64,000 nt of DNA from Pseudomonas sp. IAC-BECa141 (GCF_020544405.1 NZ_CP065410.1:1054001-1118000), one strand, 5' to 3'; shown: positions 1-9,275, counted from the stretch's first letter. The notes: generated by a model from the sequence alone, not told the origin. A program made the numbers and translations.

Positions 1-2
1 CG

Positions 3-1310
3 CGTTTTTTGCCGCCACCGTCGGCTGGCCAGCAACGGCAATTGATTGCCCGCTGGCAGGCTCAGCAAGGCTGGCTGTTGCACCTGCAAGGACGGATGGA
101 AGAGGCGCGTGATCACTTTGAACAAGCCTTGAGCGATCTGTCGCCGAAGGCCTGGACAGCGCGCCTGCTGTGCCTGTCGGGACGTACACAGCAGGCGCTG
201 CTGTGTGGCGATCTGGAACTGGCGCATTCGATCAATCGTGAAGCACTTTGCCTGGCCCGGGCTGAAGGTTCATTGCTGTTCGAGGCGTTGCTGGAGCTTG
301 ATCATGCCCAGGTGCTCGAACAGCGTGGTGGGGCCGCCCGGGCCGAAGAGCTGCTGGCCAATCTCTGCGAAATGCTCGGATTGTCCATTGAGCGGCCGAC
401 GCCGCTGCTGGGCCGTATCGCCCTGCGACGCGGGCGACTGGCGCTAAGCCTGGGACAGCAGGAACGGGCAGCCGAGTTCTTTCAACAGGGGCTCGACGAC
501 TGTCTGCGCAGCTTTGACAAGCGTGTGCTTTACGGCTTTCTGGGGCTGGCTCAACTGGCTGCCGATCAGGGGGATTTCCCACAAGCCTTCATGCGTCTGC
601 GCGATGCGGAACGGTTGATGCAGCAGCGGCAGATTCCGGACACGGTCTATCGCAGCATCCTGTTGCAGGTCAGCAGCGAGTTCTGGCTGCAACAGGGGCG
701 GCCAGAACTGGCCCGGGAGGCCTTGACTCGGGTAATTCGGCACTTTCGTGGCCCCAACGCACGGCAGGCACCGCCGGCGACGCTGGAGCTTGTCCCGCGC
801 ATCGAGTGTTTGCTGATTCTGGCCGAGACCCGGTTGCATCAGGCACCTCAACCAATGGCACGTTTGCAGCGACTGTTCGAACAGGCCAGATCCCGTCGGA
901 TGATCCTTCTTGAAGCCGAACTGTTGCTGGCGATGGGGGAGGTGGCCTCGTTGCTCGATGAAGGCGAATCTGCCCGGCTTTACTTTGAAAGAGGCCGGGC
1001 ATTGGCAAGCCATTTCAAGTTGTCACGATTATTGTTGAAGTTTGAAGAGCAAGTGCCGGATGCCTGGGTTGATTTGGTACAGCAAAAGAAACTTTCAGAT
1101 AAAAGTGGCGATGAAAATTCATTGAGTTTGCGAGAGTCTCAGGTCCTGGAATTGATTGCTTCGGGAAACTCCAATCAACAAATAGCGGACAAGTTGTTCA
1201 TCTCATTGCATACGGTTAAAACTCATGTCCGAAGAATTCACGCCAAGTTGGGCGTGGAACGTCGGACGCATGCCGTGGCGCGGGCAAGAATGCTGGGGTT
1301 GTGCAGTTAA
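3..1310 (+). CDS. LuxR-family (MalT-like) transcriptional regulator, 3' part
   Basis: This is the C-terminal part of a regulator whose reading frame is open to the left edge, so the start lies outside the window. About 360 residues of helical, TPR-like repeats rich in Leu, Ala and Arg precede a C-terminal LuxR helix-turn-helix (last ~62 residues). The HTH contains the hallmark stretches LSLRESQVLELIASG, NQQIADKLFIS and HTVKTHVRRIHAKLG. MalT-type (LAL) regulators are about 900 residues long, with an N-terminal ATPase domain that would lie upstream. The protein would bind DNA and act as an activator in the cytoplasm. The ligand and target genes are unknown. The next gene on the same strand is the large DUF6543 toxin-like gene, which makes it a possible target, but this is inference from position only. 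Confidence 0.85.
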   Translation, partial: RFLPPPSAGQQRQLIARWQAQQGWLLHLQGRMEEARDHFEQALSDLSPKAWTARLLCLSGRTQQALLCGDLELAHSINREALCLARAEGSLLFEALLELDHAQVLEQRGGAARAEELLANLCEMLGLSIERPTPLLGRIALRRGRLALSLGQQERAAEFFQQGLDDCLRSFDKRVLYGFLGLAQLAADQGDFPQAFMRLRDAERLMQQRQIPDTVYRSILLQVSSEFWLQQGRPELAREALTRVIRHFRGPNARQAPPATLELVPRIECLLILAETRLHQAPQPMARLQRLFEQARSRRMILLEAELLLAMGEVASLLDEGESARLYFERGRALASHFKLSRLLLKFEEQVPDAWVDLVQQKKLSDKSGDENSLSLRESQVLELIASGNSNQQIADKLFISLHTVKTHVRRIHAKLGVERRTHAVARARMLGLCS

Positions 1311-1472
1311 TTGTCAGTTAATGAAATTGTAGGTCAGGTTGGCGGCCGGAAATTTTCAAAACTTTGTAAAGTGTGGTGGGTGTCTGTGTGGGTGCTTCTC
1401 AAGCTAAGTTAATTACACGTTTCGGGTGATGTTGTATTGCCTGGTAGTAATGTGTATTGCCGGAGTTTGTTT

Positions 1473-2651
1473 ATGAGTGCCATGGAAAAAATTTCGATTG
1501 AAACAAGTCTGGGTAAAGTTGATCAGGGTTTTGTAGAGTTTGAACGTATGCTGGGAGGGTTGCCTTCGTTCAAGTCGTATTTGCAGGAGCTAGTGTTAAA
1601 CGAACTTCAGAAATTGCTGCCGGATATTTACATCAGCAAGACTTACATCACTGCCCGAAGTCGGGAAATCGTCAATCCGCAACCGACCGGGCTGGTCATG
1701 AACGTATTCATGCAGTGCCTGGCGCGGGGCCGGGCACCCGTGTATGACGCCAGCCAATACGGCGTCTACGACTGGCCTGACTCCACGGATGACGAGGATC
1801 GAATCCAGGGTCTGGATGTGGCTGCCGTCGGCTCGGTGATCGCCAATGTGTTGGGCTCGCTGGCACAAAAATACTCGCCCTTGCTGGCGCAATATTGGGC
1901 CGCATCTTCGGGCAAGGATGACAAGGGGCGCAAGCTGCCGTCGCGCAGCCGTCAACTACAGGATGCCTATGCCGCGCTGTTCTGGCAGGAATTGAGTGCG
2001 ACAGTGCAGTTGCAAGGTGTGCTACCGGAAGTAGAGGAAAGTTTTGCCGTCTTCATAAGGAACGCATCCATGACGCCGGCCTACAGTGTTTCTCTGCAAC
2101 TGGAAAACGGCCGATTCGCGACGCTGGCCGGTTGCTTTGTCACTTACCTCTCTGGCCGCTCGGTCTCTGAACTGATACCGGGCGAGAACGAATGGGTCGT
2201 TCTTTTCACTCACGTGAACGGCCTGGAAACATTCCGCACATCGGCCATGATGCAGCGTGTTCTGGAGCAGCGCCTGAGCAACCCGGACAGCCGGCTGCAA
2301 CTGCTCAAGGGCATTGCCCTGGAAGACGCCGCTCAGGTCAGGCAGGTTCCGGACATCCGTTACCTGAACATTCAGGGAGAACTCTTCCACACCCTCACGG
2401 CCGGGTTGCTAGAACAGCAGCAGAGAGACGTGACCTGGCATCTTCGCCAACTGGAAAAAAACGGCGCGGATCTGCAGGCCGTCATTCAGTCCATCGAATC
2501 GGTGCATCGTCAGCAGACAGTGAGCGATACCGCAAAGGGACGCATTGCCCACCTCCTGATCCTGATGAACAAAAAAATCGGCCGCAATGGCTCAAGGACG
2601 CTCCCGCCGCCCATCAGGAAGTTTTCGCCTCGATGGAAAACGGATTGTTGA
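1473..2651 (+). CDS. DUF6543 / dermonecrotic-toxin-like protein, N-terminal frame of a frameshifted gene
   Basis: The ATG at 1473 is preceded by CGGAG at 1461-1465, a good ribosome binding site, so I prefer it to the TTG at 1437. The frame encodes 392 residues with no signal peptide. The first 368 residues look like the start of a large DUF6543 protein: short helical segments, and a segment (ITARSREIVNPQPTG then MNVFMQCL) that recurs in altered form twice downstream. After the A7 run at 2571-2577 this frame gives only a short nonsense tail ending at 2651, while the family-like sequence continues in the -1 frame (NRPQWLKDAPAAHQ...). This is therefore probably the first third of a single protein of about 1150 residues. 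DUF6543 proteins in Pseudomonas are suspected secreted effectors or toxins; the function here is inferred from the family only. Confidence 0.7.
   Translation: MSAMEKISIETSLGKVDQGFVEFERMLGGLPSFKSYLQELVLNELQKLLPDIYISKTYITARSREIVNPQPTGLVMNVFMQCLARGRAPVYDASQYGVYDWPDSTDDEDRIQGLDVAAVGSVIANVLGSLAQKYSPLLAQYWAASSGKDDKGRKLPSRSRQLQDAYAALFWQELSATVQLQGVLPEVEESFAVFIRNASMTPAYSVSLQLENGRFATLAGCFVTYLSGRSVSELIPGENEWVVLFTHVNGLETFRTSAMMQRVLEQRLSNPDSRLQLLKGIALEDAAQVRQVPDIRYLNIQGELFHTLTAGLLEQQQRDVTWHLRQLEKNGADLQAVIQSIESVHRQQTVSDTAKGRIAHLLILMNKKIGRNGSRTLPPPIRKFSPRWKTDC
2568..2581 (+). other. Frameshift site at an A7 run
   Basis: The run of seven A at 2571-2577 follows AAC. In the upstream frame it reads AAC AAA AAA ATC. 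One more A would give AAC AAA AAA AAT CGG and join the upstream frame to the downstream DUF6543 frame without loss of family-like sequence. Either a base was lost (mutation or sequencing error) or slippage during transcription or translation produces the full protein. Confidence 0.75.
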
Positions 2652-4921
2652 GAAGTCAGGTGGCATTGCATGAGTCGATGGGCGGGGTGTCTTCATTCCA
2701 GGAATATGTGCGCGGTGTCGTCGAAACTCATATTTCCGCAGACGATACCCAACGTGTGGATCCTGATACGGTCTGGGTGACGGTGCAACATTCACTGCCG
2801 ATGGGCAGCCGGCGTATCGAGCATATCGAGCGTAAAACCCTGACCCAGCTGTTCATGTACGGCGTGCATGACAAGGGGGCTGCGTACTCGATCAAGTTCG
2901 AGGCGTTTCACAACAACCCGCGACTGACCGCGTCCAATATCGAACGCACCATCCGCCAGCTTGATCTGCGGGTGCAATACGCCAATGAACGCAATGACCG
3001 CTTTGGACGGGCGTCGGTCAGAGAAGCCATGTGTAAAGTGCTGGCACAGCAGATTGCCGTCAGTAACTTCGCCGCGATCCTGCAAAAACACATCAGCCCG
3101 CAGGCCCAGGATATGGTACAGCGGTATCTGCTCGGGAAACCGGAAATGGAGGCAACGGGTGTTGCTTTCCGGCCTTACTACAAACCGTTCAGGGACATGC
3201 TTGCGTTTCGCGCGAAAGGCGCGGCGCCTGATCATTCAAGGCATGTCCTTTATGCTCCCGGCGCACCGACAGGGCAGCAGTGGTTCGAGTTCACCGATCT
3301 GACGGCATTGAAGCGACAGTTCATTGCCTGGGGATTCGAGCCGCGTGACCGTGACTTCCTGACCGGTCAGGCATTCAGCGAAAATCGTGCGGAATTCGAG
3401 AAGGACTACCTTTCCTTCAGCGAACCGGGCCCGGTATTCCAGCCATGGTGGTGGGGGGACGTGACACTGGTGCAATGGACTCAAGGGCTGGATGATGGCC
3501 CGCTGATGGGGGCCATCCACGGGATCATCGACTGGGAAGTCGCTGAGGAAAAAGTGGCTACCCCCGTCTGGTACCGGAACGCGGCGGCGCAGGATCGTGA
3601 GCTGCTCACCCGGCTGAATACGGAGTTCAAGGCGATCTACGAAGTGTCAAAAGATGAGCTGAATATCCCCACAATGGTGTCGTTTTCGCGAGACCTGGTG
3701 ATGGAAAGGCTGAACCGTCATCTGCGAGGGGCTGACCCGAAACACCCATTGATCGATCCTGATCAAGTGAACGTCAAGGTGCGTGGGCAGGAGTGGATGA
3801 CGCTTACTCAACTGTTCATTCAATGGCAACTCTGGCCGAGCGATGGTCAGGTGGCATTTGCCTCCAGAAATGGTGCTTCGCTGGGAAATCTGAATGCGAG
3901 CGTTGTGAGGGCCTTGATCAGCCTGAAACCGGCCATGGCGTATGAGTGGCATCTGGTTGACCATTTCGCCAATTCCCCGAAGCAGAGCCTGAAGGCGAAG
4001 CTCTTCTGCAAGGTCAAGCAAAACGAAATGCTCAAGGCTGCAGTGACCCAAAAGATGCAGGGCTCCCTGTCCTCCGAGCAATTCAATTGGTTGGCGGGAC
4101 TGGTCGAGGGGCTGGATCATGACCGCCCTCATGAGCTGGAACCGTTCAAACCCGGAACCACCCCGCAGGAAGGTATTTATACGCTGACCCTTGAGGGGCG
4201 ACGCATCGAGGGTGCCTACACGTTCGGACGCCGTGTGGCGGGGAAGTTGCAACTGCTGGTCTACATTCCCAAGGCACCGGACGGTTTGAGCTTTCGTCCG
4301 CTCGCGTCGCTGACACTGGGACTCAAGGGCGGCAGCCTGGGCAATCACGTCATTGCACTGGCAAGGCTGGAGCACCGAGCTGTCGTGCAGAATTTCGTCA
4401 TTCGTTGTCAGAAAGCTGCAAACACCCTCCCTGCACCTGCATTGATCAACAGTTACGCCGTGACTCATTTCAAGTTCGAGTTCGACAGCATGGTTTCGCG
4501 GGTGCTCAGCGATGTCGATCATCAAACGACCACGCCTGCCGAGCGTTTCTGGAACACGGTGCTGGTGGTCACGGAGCTGGCGGTGGATATCGTCTCGCTG
4601 TTTGTACCGCCGGTGGGACTGGTCGCCAGTATCGTACGGATCACAAGGTCGATCGTTCAGGGCATCGTTGCCTACAGCCTGGGGGATGACGACGCAGGCA
4701 GGAACCATCTGGCCTCGGCCTGGAGAAGCTCCATCCTCTTGTACGTCGGCGTGATCGCCGGTGTTGGCGGATCGGTTTCGGCGGTGGGCGCGTTGACACG
4801 GGTCAAGGATATTGCGGACATCGTATCTACCGCGACCGGCGTGCCGGTCGGGATCGGTTACATCACCGCAGCGGTTTCTCCCCATGTGATTGCGGACAGC
4901 AAGACCCATATCGTCGGCTGA
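2633..4921 (+). CDS. DUF6543 / dermonecrotic-toxin-like protein, C-terminal frame
   Basis: The coding signal of the upstream gene continues in this frame from about 2576 (after the A7 run) to the stop at 4921. If translated separately, the first ATG is at 2633 (MENGLLRSQ), with only a weak AGGA at 2616-2619, giving 762 residues. Two similar modules are visible: one near 2758-2872 (VDPDTVWVTVQ ... RKTLTQLFMYGVHD) and one near 3754-3842 (IDPDQVNVKVRG ... MTLTQLFIQWQLWP). Near the C-terminus are two hydrophobic segments (around 4555-4635 and 4730-4790), typical of membrane-inserting toxin regions. The gene ends 12 bases from the convergent hmgR stop. I see no catalytic ubiquitin-ligase (NEL) or leucine-rich-repeat domain, so the toxic activity, if any, is not identifiable from this sequence. 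Confidence 0.7.
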   Translation: MENGLLRSQVALHESMGGVSSFQEYVRGVVETHISADDTQRVDPDTVWVTVQHSLPMGSRRIEHIERKTLTQLFMYGVHDKGAAYSIKFEAFHNNPRLTASNIERTIRQLDLRVQYANERNDRFGRASVREAMCKVLAQQIAVSNFAAILQKHISPQAQDMVQRYLLGKPEMEATGVAFRPYYKPFRDMLAFRAKGAAPDHSRHVLYAPGAPTGQQWFEFTDLTALKRQFIAWGFEPRDRDFLTGQAFSENRAEFEKDYLSFSEPGPVFQPWWWGDVTLVQWTQGLDDGPLMGAIHGIIDWEVAEEKVATPVWYRNAAAQDRELLTRLNTEFKAIYEVSKDELNIPTMVSFSRDLVMERLNRHLRGADPKHPLIDPDQVNVKVRGQEWMTLTQLFIQWQLWPSDGQVAFASRNGASLGNLNASVVRALISLKPAMAYEWHLVDHFANSPKQSLKAKLFCKVKQNEMLKAAVTQKMQGSLSSEQFNWLAGLVEGLDHDRPHELEPFKPGTTPQEGIYTLTLEGRRIEGAYTFGRRVAGKLQLLVYIPKAPDGLSFRPLASLTLGLKGGSLGNHVIALARLEHRAVVQNFVIRCQKAANTLPAPALINSYAVTHFKFEFDSMVSRVLSDVDHQTTTPAERFWNTVLVVTELAVDIVSLFVPPVGLVASIVRITRSIVQGIVAYSLGDDDAGRNHLASAWRSSILLYVGVIAGVGGSVSAVGALTRVKDIADIVSTATGVPVGIGYITAAVSPHVIADSKTHIVG

Positions 4922-4933
4922 TCATTCAATCTT

Positions 4934-5716
4934 TCAAGCTGGCTGAAACCCCATCCGCCAACTCACGGCCCGCGTCGCCGCCAGCAATCGCTGCGCCGCC
5001 GGGCCGTTTTCGTCGGCGTGGAACAACGAGGTCGGGCCGACGATGGTCAATACCGCCGCGACCTGCCCGAGGGCGTTGAACACCGGTGCCGAGAGAGCAT
5101 CGACGCCAGGCATCAGCAAGCCGTGGACATGATGCAGACCGCGTTCGCGAATCTGTCCGCACAACGCCGCATAGGCTTTTTCGTCCGCCAGCGGATGGCC
5201 GCCGACGGCGATTTCCTGCTCGCGCAATTCATCGGTTTCACGATGCGGCAGGTACGCGCCGAAGACCAGACCAGTGGATGAACTGAGCAGCGGCAACACC
5301 GAGCCCAGTTGCGTCACCACGGTTACCGCGCGCACCGCCGGTTCGATGTGCACCACGGTCGCGCCCTGATTGCCCCATACCGCCAGGAAACAGGTTTCGT
5401 TGAGTTCGTCGCGCAGCTCGGCCAGGGGCAGGGCGGCGACTTTCAGCACGTCCATACTGTTGAGTGCCGCCAGGCCCACGCGCAGCGCTTCACGACCGAG
5501 GCCGTAATGGTTGGTGGCGGTGTTCTGCTCGGCGAAGCCGCTGGCGATCAATGCCTGCAGATAACGATGAACCTTGCTCGCCGGCATCTGCACATGTTCG
5601 GCCAGACGCGACAGCGAAGTGGACGGCGACAACTCGGCCAGGGCCTTGAGGATGTCGGTGCCGACCTCGGCGGAGCGGACTTTCTGTTTGCCGTTGCTGT
5701 CGCTGGTTTTTTCCAT
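4934..5716 (-). CDS. hmgR: IclR-family transcriptional repressor of homogentisate catabolism
   Basis: A 260-residue IclR-family regulator. The N-terminal winged helix-turn-helix spans about residues 20-75 (SLSRLAEHVQMPASKVHRYL), and the effector-binding domain fills the rest (TCFLAVWGNQGATVVHIEP, LPLLSSSTGLVFGAYLP). It is transcribed divergently from hmgA, hmgB/fahA and hmgC/maiA. This is the arrangement of HmgR of P. putida, which represses these genes until homogentisate is present. The intergenic region carries overlapping ATTACG/CGTAAT half-sites that are the likely operator. The start is the ATG at 5716 (MEKTSDSNG). Assignment as HmgR rests on family plus position. Confidence 0.88.
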   Translation of the reverse strand: MEKTSDSNGKQKVRSAEVGTDILKALAELSPSTSLSRLAEHVQMPASKVHRYLQALIASGFAEQNTATNHYGLGREALRVGLAALNSMDVLKVAALPLAELRDELNETCFLAVWGNQGATVVHIEPAVRAVTVVTQLGSVLPLLSSSTGLVFGAYLPHRETDELREQEIAVGGHPLADEKAYAALCGQIRERGLHHVHGLLMPGVDALSAPVFNALGQVAAVLTIVGPTSLFHADENGPAAQRLLAATRAVSWRMGFQPA

Positions 5717-5777
5717 GGTGCTGCCGTGTCCCGGAACGAATGGGCGTCTTTATAGCTTGACGCTGGATAGCGAGCAA

Positions 5778-5803
5778 ATTACGTTATGCGTAATTGAATT
5801 ACG
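5778..5803. promoter_or_regulatory. Probable HmgR operator: three ATTACG half-sites
   Basis: ATTACG (5778-5783), CGTAAT (5789-5794) and ATTACG (5798-5803) form two overlapping palindromes: a 17-bp ATTACG-N5-CGTAAT and a 15-bp CGTAAT-N3-ATTACG. They sit between the divergent hmgR and hmgA starts, where an IclR repressor would control both promoters. A 17-bp palindromic operator is known for P. putida HmgR; the match of this sequence to it is inferred. Confidence 0.7.
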
Positions 5804-5879
5804 ATAAAAATAACCCCGGCGTGCCAAGACCTCCGATCCAGAGCGTCCGGCCATGCCGACTCCCAGTTCAGGAGGCTCC

Positions 5880-7175
5880 ATGAACCTCGATTCAGCCCTG
5901 GCTTACCAGTCCGGTTTCGGCAACGAATTCAGCTCCGAAGCGTTGCCCGGCGCGCTGCCCGTCGGCCAGAACTCTCCGCAAAAAGCCCCTTACGGTCTGT
6001 ACACCGAACTGTTCTCCGGCACCGCGTTCACCATGACCCGCAGCGAAGCGCGGCGTACATGGATGTACCGGATCCAGCCATCGGCCAATCACCCGGCTTT
6101 CGTCAAACTGGAGCGGCAACTGGCAGGTGGTCCGTTGGGTGAAGTGACCCCCAATCGCCTGCGCTGGAACCCACTGGACATCCCGGCCGAACCCACCGAT
6201 TTCATCGATGGTCTGGTGAGCATGGCGGCCAACTCCGCTGCCGAAAAACCGGCCGGCATCAGCATCTATCACTATTGCGCCAACCGTTCGATGGAACGCG
6301 TTTTCTTCAACGCCGACGGCGAGCTGCTGCTGGTGCCGCAACTGGGTCGCCTGCGCATCGCCACCGAACTGGGTGTGCTGGAAGTGGCGCCGCTGGAAAT
6401 CGCCGTGCTGCCACGGGGTTTGAAATTCCGCGTCGAACTGCTCGATCCGCAAGCGCGCGGCTACGTCGCCGAGAACCATGGCGCGCCGCTGCGCCTGCCG
6501 GATCTGGGACCGATCGGCAGCAACGGTCTGGCCAATCCGCGGGACTTCCTGACCCCGGTCGCCGCCTACGAAAACCTGCAACAACCGACCACCCTGGTGC
6601 AGAAATTCCTCGGTCAGTTGTGGGGCACCAAACTCAATCACTCACCGCTGAACGTGGTCGCCTGGCACGGCAACAACGTGCCGTACAAATATGACCTGCG
6701 CCGCTTCAACACTATCGGCACCGTCAGTTTCGATCACCCGGACCCGTCGATCTTCACCGTGCTGACCTCGCCGACCAGCGTCCACGGCCTGGCCAACCTC
6801 GACTTTGTGATCTTCCCGCCGCGCTGGATGGTGGCCGAGAACACCTTCCGTCCGCCGTGGTTCCACCGCAACCTGATGAACGAATTCATGGGCCTGATCC
6901 AGGGCGAGTACGACGCCAAGGCCGAAGGTTTTGTGCCCGGCGGCGCATCTCTGCACAGCTGCATGAGCGCCCACGGCCCGGACGGCGAGACCTGCACCAA
7001 AGCCATCAACGCGGACCTCAAACCGGCCAAGATCGACAACACCATGGCCTTCATGTTCGAGACCAGCCAGGTGCTGCGCCCAAGCCGCTTCGCCCTCGAC
7101 TGTCCGCAACTGCAATCCACTTACGACGCCTGCTGGGCCTCGCTGCCCGCCACGTTCGACCCGACCCGGAGATAA
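5880..7175 (+). CDS. hmgA: Homogentisate 1,2-dioxygenase
   Basis: HmgA opens the aromatic ring of homogentisate to maleylacetoacetate, using Fe(II) and O2, in tyrosine and phenylalanine breakdown. The ATG at 5880 has a strong GGAGG at 5871-5875 and gives 431 residues, the usual family length. The iron ligands are visible: His329 and Glu335 in [11 protein letters not shown], and His365 in SAHGPD, matching the conserved His/Glu/His set of the family. The N-terminus ([19 protein letters not shown]) is highly characteristic. It is the first gene of a tight operon, with fahA starting 3 bases after its stop. Expression is probably controlled by HmgR through the upstream palindromes. Loss of this enzyme in pseudomonads gives brown pyomelanin. 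Confidence 0.97.
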   Translation: MNLDSALAYQSGFGNEFSSEALPGALPVGQNSPQKAPYGLYTELFSGTAFTMTRSEARRTWMYRIQPSANHPAFVKLERQLAGGPLGEVTPNRLRWNPLDIPAEPTDFIDGLVSMAANSAAEKPAGISIYHYCANRSMERVFFNADGELLLVPQLGRLRIATELGVLEVAPLEIAVLPRGLKFRVELLDPQARGYVAENHGAPLRLPDLGPIGSNGLANPRDFLTPVAAYENLQQPTTLVQKFLGQLWGTKLNHSPLNVVAWHGNNVPYKYDLRRFNTIGTVSFDHPDPSIFTVLTSPTSVHGLANLDFVIFPPRWMVAENTFRPPWFHRNLMNEFMGLIQGEYDAKAEGFVPGGASLHSCMSAHGPDGETCTKAINADLKPAKIDNTMAFMFETSQVLRPSRFALDCPQLQSTYDACWASLPATFDPTRR

Positions 7176-7178
7176 CCC

Positions 7179-8483
7179 ATGACTCAGAATTCCATCACCC
7201 GCAGTTGGGTCGCTTCCGCCAATGGCCACAGCGATTTCCCGCTGCAGAACCTGCCGCTGGGTGTGTTCAGCCTCAACGGCTCGGCGCCGCGCGCGGGCGT
7301 GGCGATTGGTGAACACATATTCGATCTGCAAGTAGCGCTGGAGGCCGGGCTGTTCGACGGCGTCGCGCGCCGTGCTGTCGAAGCCATGCGCGGCGGGCAG
7401 TTGAACGCCTTCTTCGAACTCGGCCGCGACGCCCGCGTTGCATTGCGCGAACGTCTGCTGGAGCTGTTCAGCGAAGGCAGCACCCATCGCGGCAACATTG
7501 AAGCCCAGGGCGCAAAACTGCTGCCGCTGGCTGCCGATTGCCAGTTGCACCTGCCGGCGCGCATCAGTGACTACACCGACTTCTACGTTGGCATCGAACA
7601 CGCGCAGAACGTCGGCAAACTGTTCCGCCCGGACAACCCGCTGCTGCCGAACTACAAACACGTGCCGATCGGCTACCACGGTCGTGCGTCCACCGTGCGT
7701 GCTTCCGGTGCCGACGTGAGGCGTCCGAAAGGCCAGACCTTGCCGGCCGGCGCGACCGAGCCGACTTTCGGCCCGTGTGCGCGTCTGGACTATGAGCTGG
7801 AGCTGGGAATCTGGATCGGTCAGGGCAACGAGATGGGCGAGCCGATTGCCATTGGCGATGCCGCTGAACACATTGCCGGTTTCTGCCTGCTCAACGACTG
7901 GTCGGCCCGTGACATCCAGGCCTGGGAATACCAGCCGCTCGGCCCGTTCCTGTCCAAGAGCTTCATCACCAGCGTCTCGCCATGGGTGGTGACTGCCGAA
8001 GCGCTGGCGCCATTCCGCACCGCACAACCGGCGCGTCCGCAAGGTGATCCGCAGCCGCTGCCGTACCTGCTCGACAAACGCGATCAGGAGGGCGGTGGTT
8101 TCGACATCGAGCTGGAAGTGCTGCTGCTTACCGAGAAAATGCGCGAGCAGAATCTGCCGGCCCATCGCCTGACCCTGAGCAACACGCGCTACATGTACTG
8201 GACCGTTGCGCAAATGGTCGCGCACCACAGCGTCAACGGTTGCCAGTTGCAGGCCGGTGACCTGTTCGGTTCGGGCACCTTGTCCGGCCCTGAAAACGGT
8301 CAGTTCGGCAGCCTGCTGGAAATCACCGAGGGCGGCAAAAAACCGATCGAGCTGGCGTCCGGCGAAGTGCGCAAATTCCTTGAAGACGGCGACGAAATCA
8401 TCTTGCGCGCTCGCTGCGCCCGCGAAGGTTTTGCCTCGATCGGTTTCGGCGAGTGCCGTGGCACCGTGCTGGCGGCACGCTGA
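7179..8483 (+). CDS. fahA: Fumarylacetoacetase
   Basis: Called hmgB in P. putida. This enzyme hydrolyses fumarylacetoacetate to fumarate and acetoacetate, the last step of homogentisate degradation. The product has 434 residues. Family signatures present are DYTDFYVGIEHAQNVG (metal-binding Asp and catalytic His), LDYELELGIWIG (the two metal-binding Glu), and LNDWSARDIQAWEYQPLGPF followed by LSKSF (metal Asp and substrate Lys). The small N-terminal SH3-like domain (about residues 1-115) is followed by the catalytic barrel domain. The gene starts 3 bases after hmgA and is followed after 12 bases by maiA, so the three are co-transcribed. Confidence 0.96.
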   Translation: MTQNSITRSWVASANGHSDFPLQNLPLGVFSLNGSAPRAGVAIGEHIFDLQVALEAGLFDGVARRAVEAMRGGQLNAFFELGRDARVALRERLLELFSEGSTHRGNIEAQGAKLLPLAADCQLHLPARISDYTDFYVGIEHAQNVGKLFRPDNPLLPNYKHVPIGYHGRASTVRASGADVRRPKGQTLPAGATEPTFGPCARLDYELELGIWIGQGNEMGEPIAIGDAAEHIAGFCLLNDWSARDIQAWEYQPLGPFLSKSFITSVSPWVVTAEALAPFRTAQPARPQGDPQPLPYLLDKRDQEGGGFDIELEVLLLTEKMREQNLPAHRLTLSNTRYMYWTVAQMVAHHSVNGCQLQAGDLFGSGTLSGPENGQFGSLLEITEGGKKPIELASGEVRKFLEDGDEIILRARCAREGFASIGFGECRGTVLAAR

Positions 8484-8495
8484 CAGGAGCGGGTC

Positions 8496-9131
8496 ATGGA
8501 TCTTTACACCTATTACCGTTCCACCTCGTCGTACCGGGTGCGGATCGCGCTGGCACTCAAGGGCCTCGACTATCAGGCGCTGCCGGTCAATCTGATCGCA
8601 GCGCCTGGCGGCGAGCATCGGCAACCGGCGTATCTGGCGATCAATCCCCAGGGCCGGGTGCCGGCGCTGCGCACGGACGAAGGCAAGTTGCTGATCCAGT
8701 CGCCGGCAATCATCGAATACCTGGAAGAGCGTTATCCACAGGTGCCGTTGCTCCCCGAGGACCTCGTTGCCCGTGCCCAGGTGCGCGGTGTGGCGGCGGT
8801 GATCGGCTGCGACGTGCATCCGCTGCACAACGTCAGCGTGCTTAATCGCCTGCGCGGGTTGGGGCATGACGAGCCGCAGGTCAACGAGTGGATCGGCCAC
8901 TGGATCAGTCAGGGGCTGGCGACGGTGGAGCAATTGATCGGCGACAGCGGTTTCTGTTTTGGCGAGTGGCCGTGTGTGGCTGACGTTTACCTGATTGCGC
9001 AGTTGTACGCGGCCGAGCGGTTCAACGTTTCGCTGGAGGCCTATCCACGGATTCGCCGGGTCGCCGCGTTGGCCGCTGAACATCCGGCGTTCATTGCGGC
9101 GCATCCGGCGAATCAGCCGGACACACCGTAA
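8496..9131 (+). CDS. maiA: Maleylacetoacetate isomerase (zeta-class GST)
   Basis: Called hmgC in P. putida. It isomerises maleylacetoacetate to fumarylacetoacetate with glutathione as cofactor, linking HmgA to FahA. The product has 211 residues with a thioredoxin-like N-terminal domain beginning DLYTYYRSTSSYRVRIALAL, where the SxxSYRVR stretch is the zeta-class glutathione-site signature (often SSCSWRVR). The ESxAI-like motif is IQSPAIIEYLEE. The all-helical C-terminal domain includes the conserved segment CDVHPLHNVSVL. It is the third gene of the hmg operon, with GGAG-like sequence (CAGGAGC) just before the ATG at 8496. A REP pair follows the stop. Confidence 0.95.
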   Translation: MDLYTYYRSTSSYRVRIALALKGLDYQALPVNLIAAPGGEHRQPAYLAINPQGRVPALRTDEGKLLIQSPAIIEYLEERYPQVPLLPEDLVARAQVRGVAAVIGCDVHPLHNVSVLNRLRGLGHDEPQVNEWIGHWISQGLATVEQLIGDSGFCFGEWPCVADVYLIAQLYAAERFNVSLEAYPRIRRVAALAAEHPAFIAAHPANQPDTP

Positions 9132-9135
9132 CCCT

Positions 9136-9223
9136 TGTGGGAGCGAGCTTGCTCGCGAAGAGGGGGGGGGCCGCCAGCAATGTCGCCTGACTGACCGCTT
9201 TCGCGAGCAAGCTCGCTCCCACA
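9136..9223. repeat. REP pair (inverted)
   Basis: Two inverted copies of the Pseudomonas REP motif (TGTGGGAGCGAGCTTGCTCGC and its reverse complement) are separated by a short loop. They form a potential large hairpin between maiA and the MFS gene. The loop contains a run of nine G at 9162-9170. Confidence 0.9.
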
Positions 9224-9275
9224 ATAGATCTGCGCTGTGACCAAAAAATCATAAAAACAAAACAGGTACCTTGCG

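Noticed and set aside
1470..4921. DUF6543 gene as a contact-dependent (CDI) or type VI effector with immunity gene
   Set aside because: No VgrG, PAAR, Rhs or small immunity-like gene is adjacent; the next gene is the unrelated hmgR.
9162..9170. Run of nine G as a phase-variation tract
   Set aside because: It lies in the loop of a REP pair after the maiA stop and about 100 bases before the next start, so length changes would not alter a reading frame.
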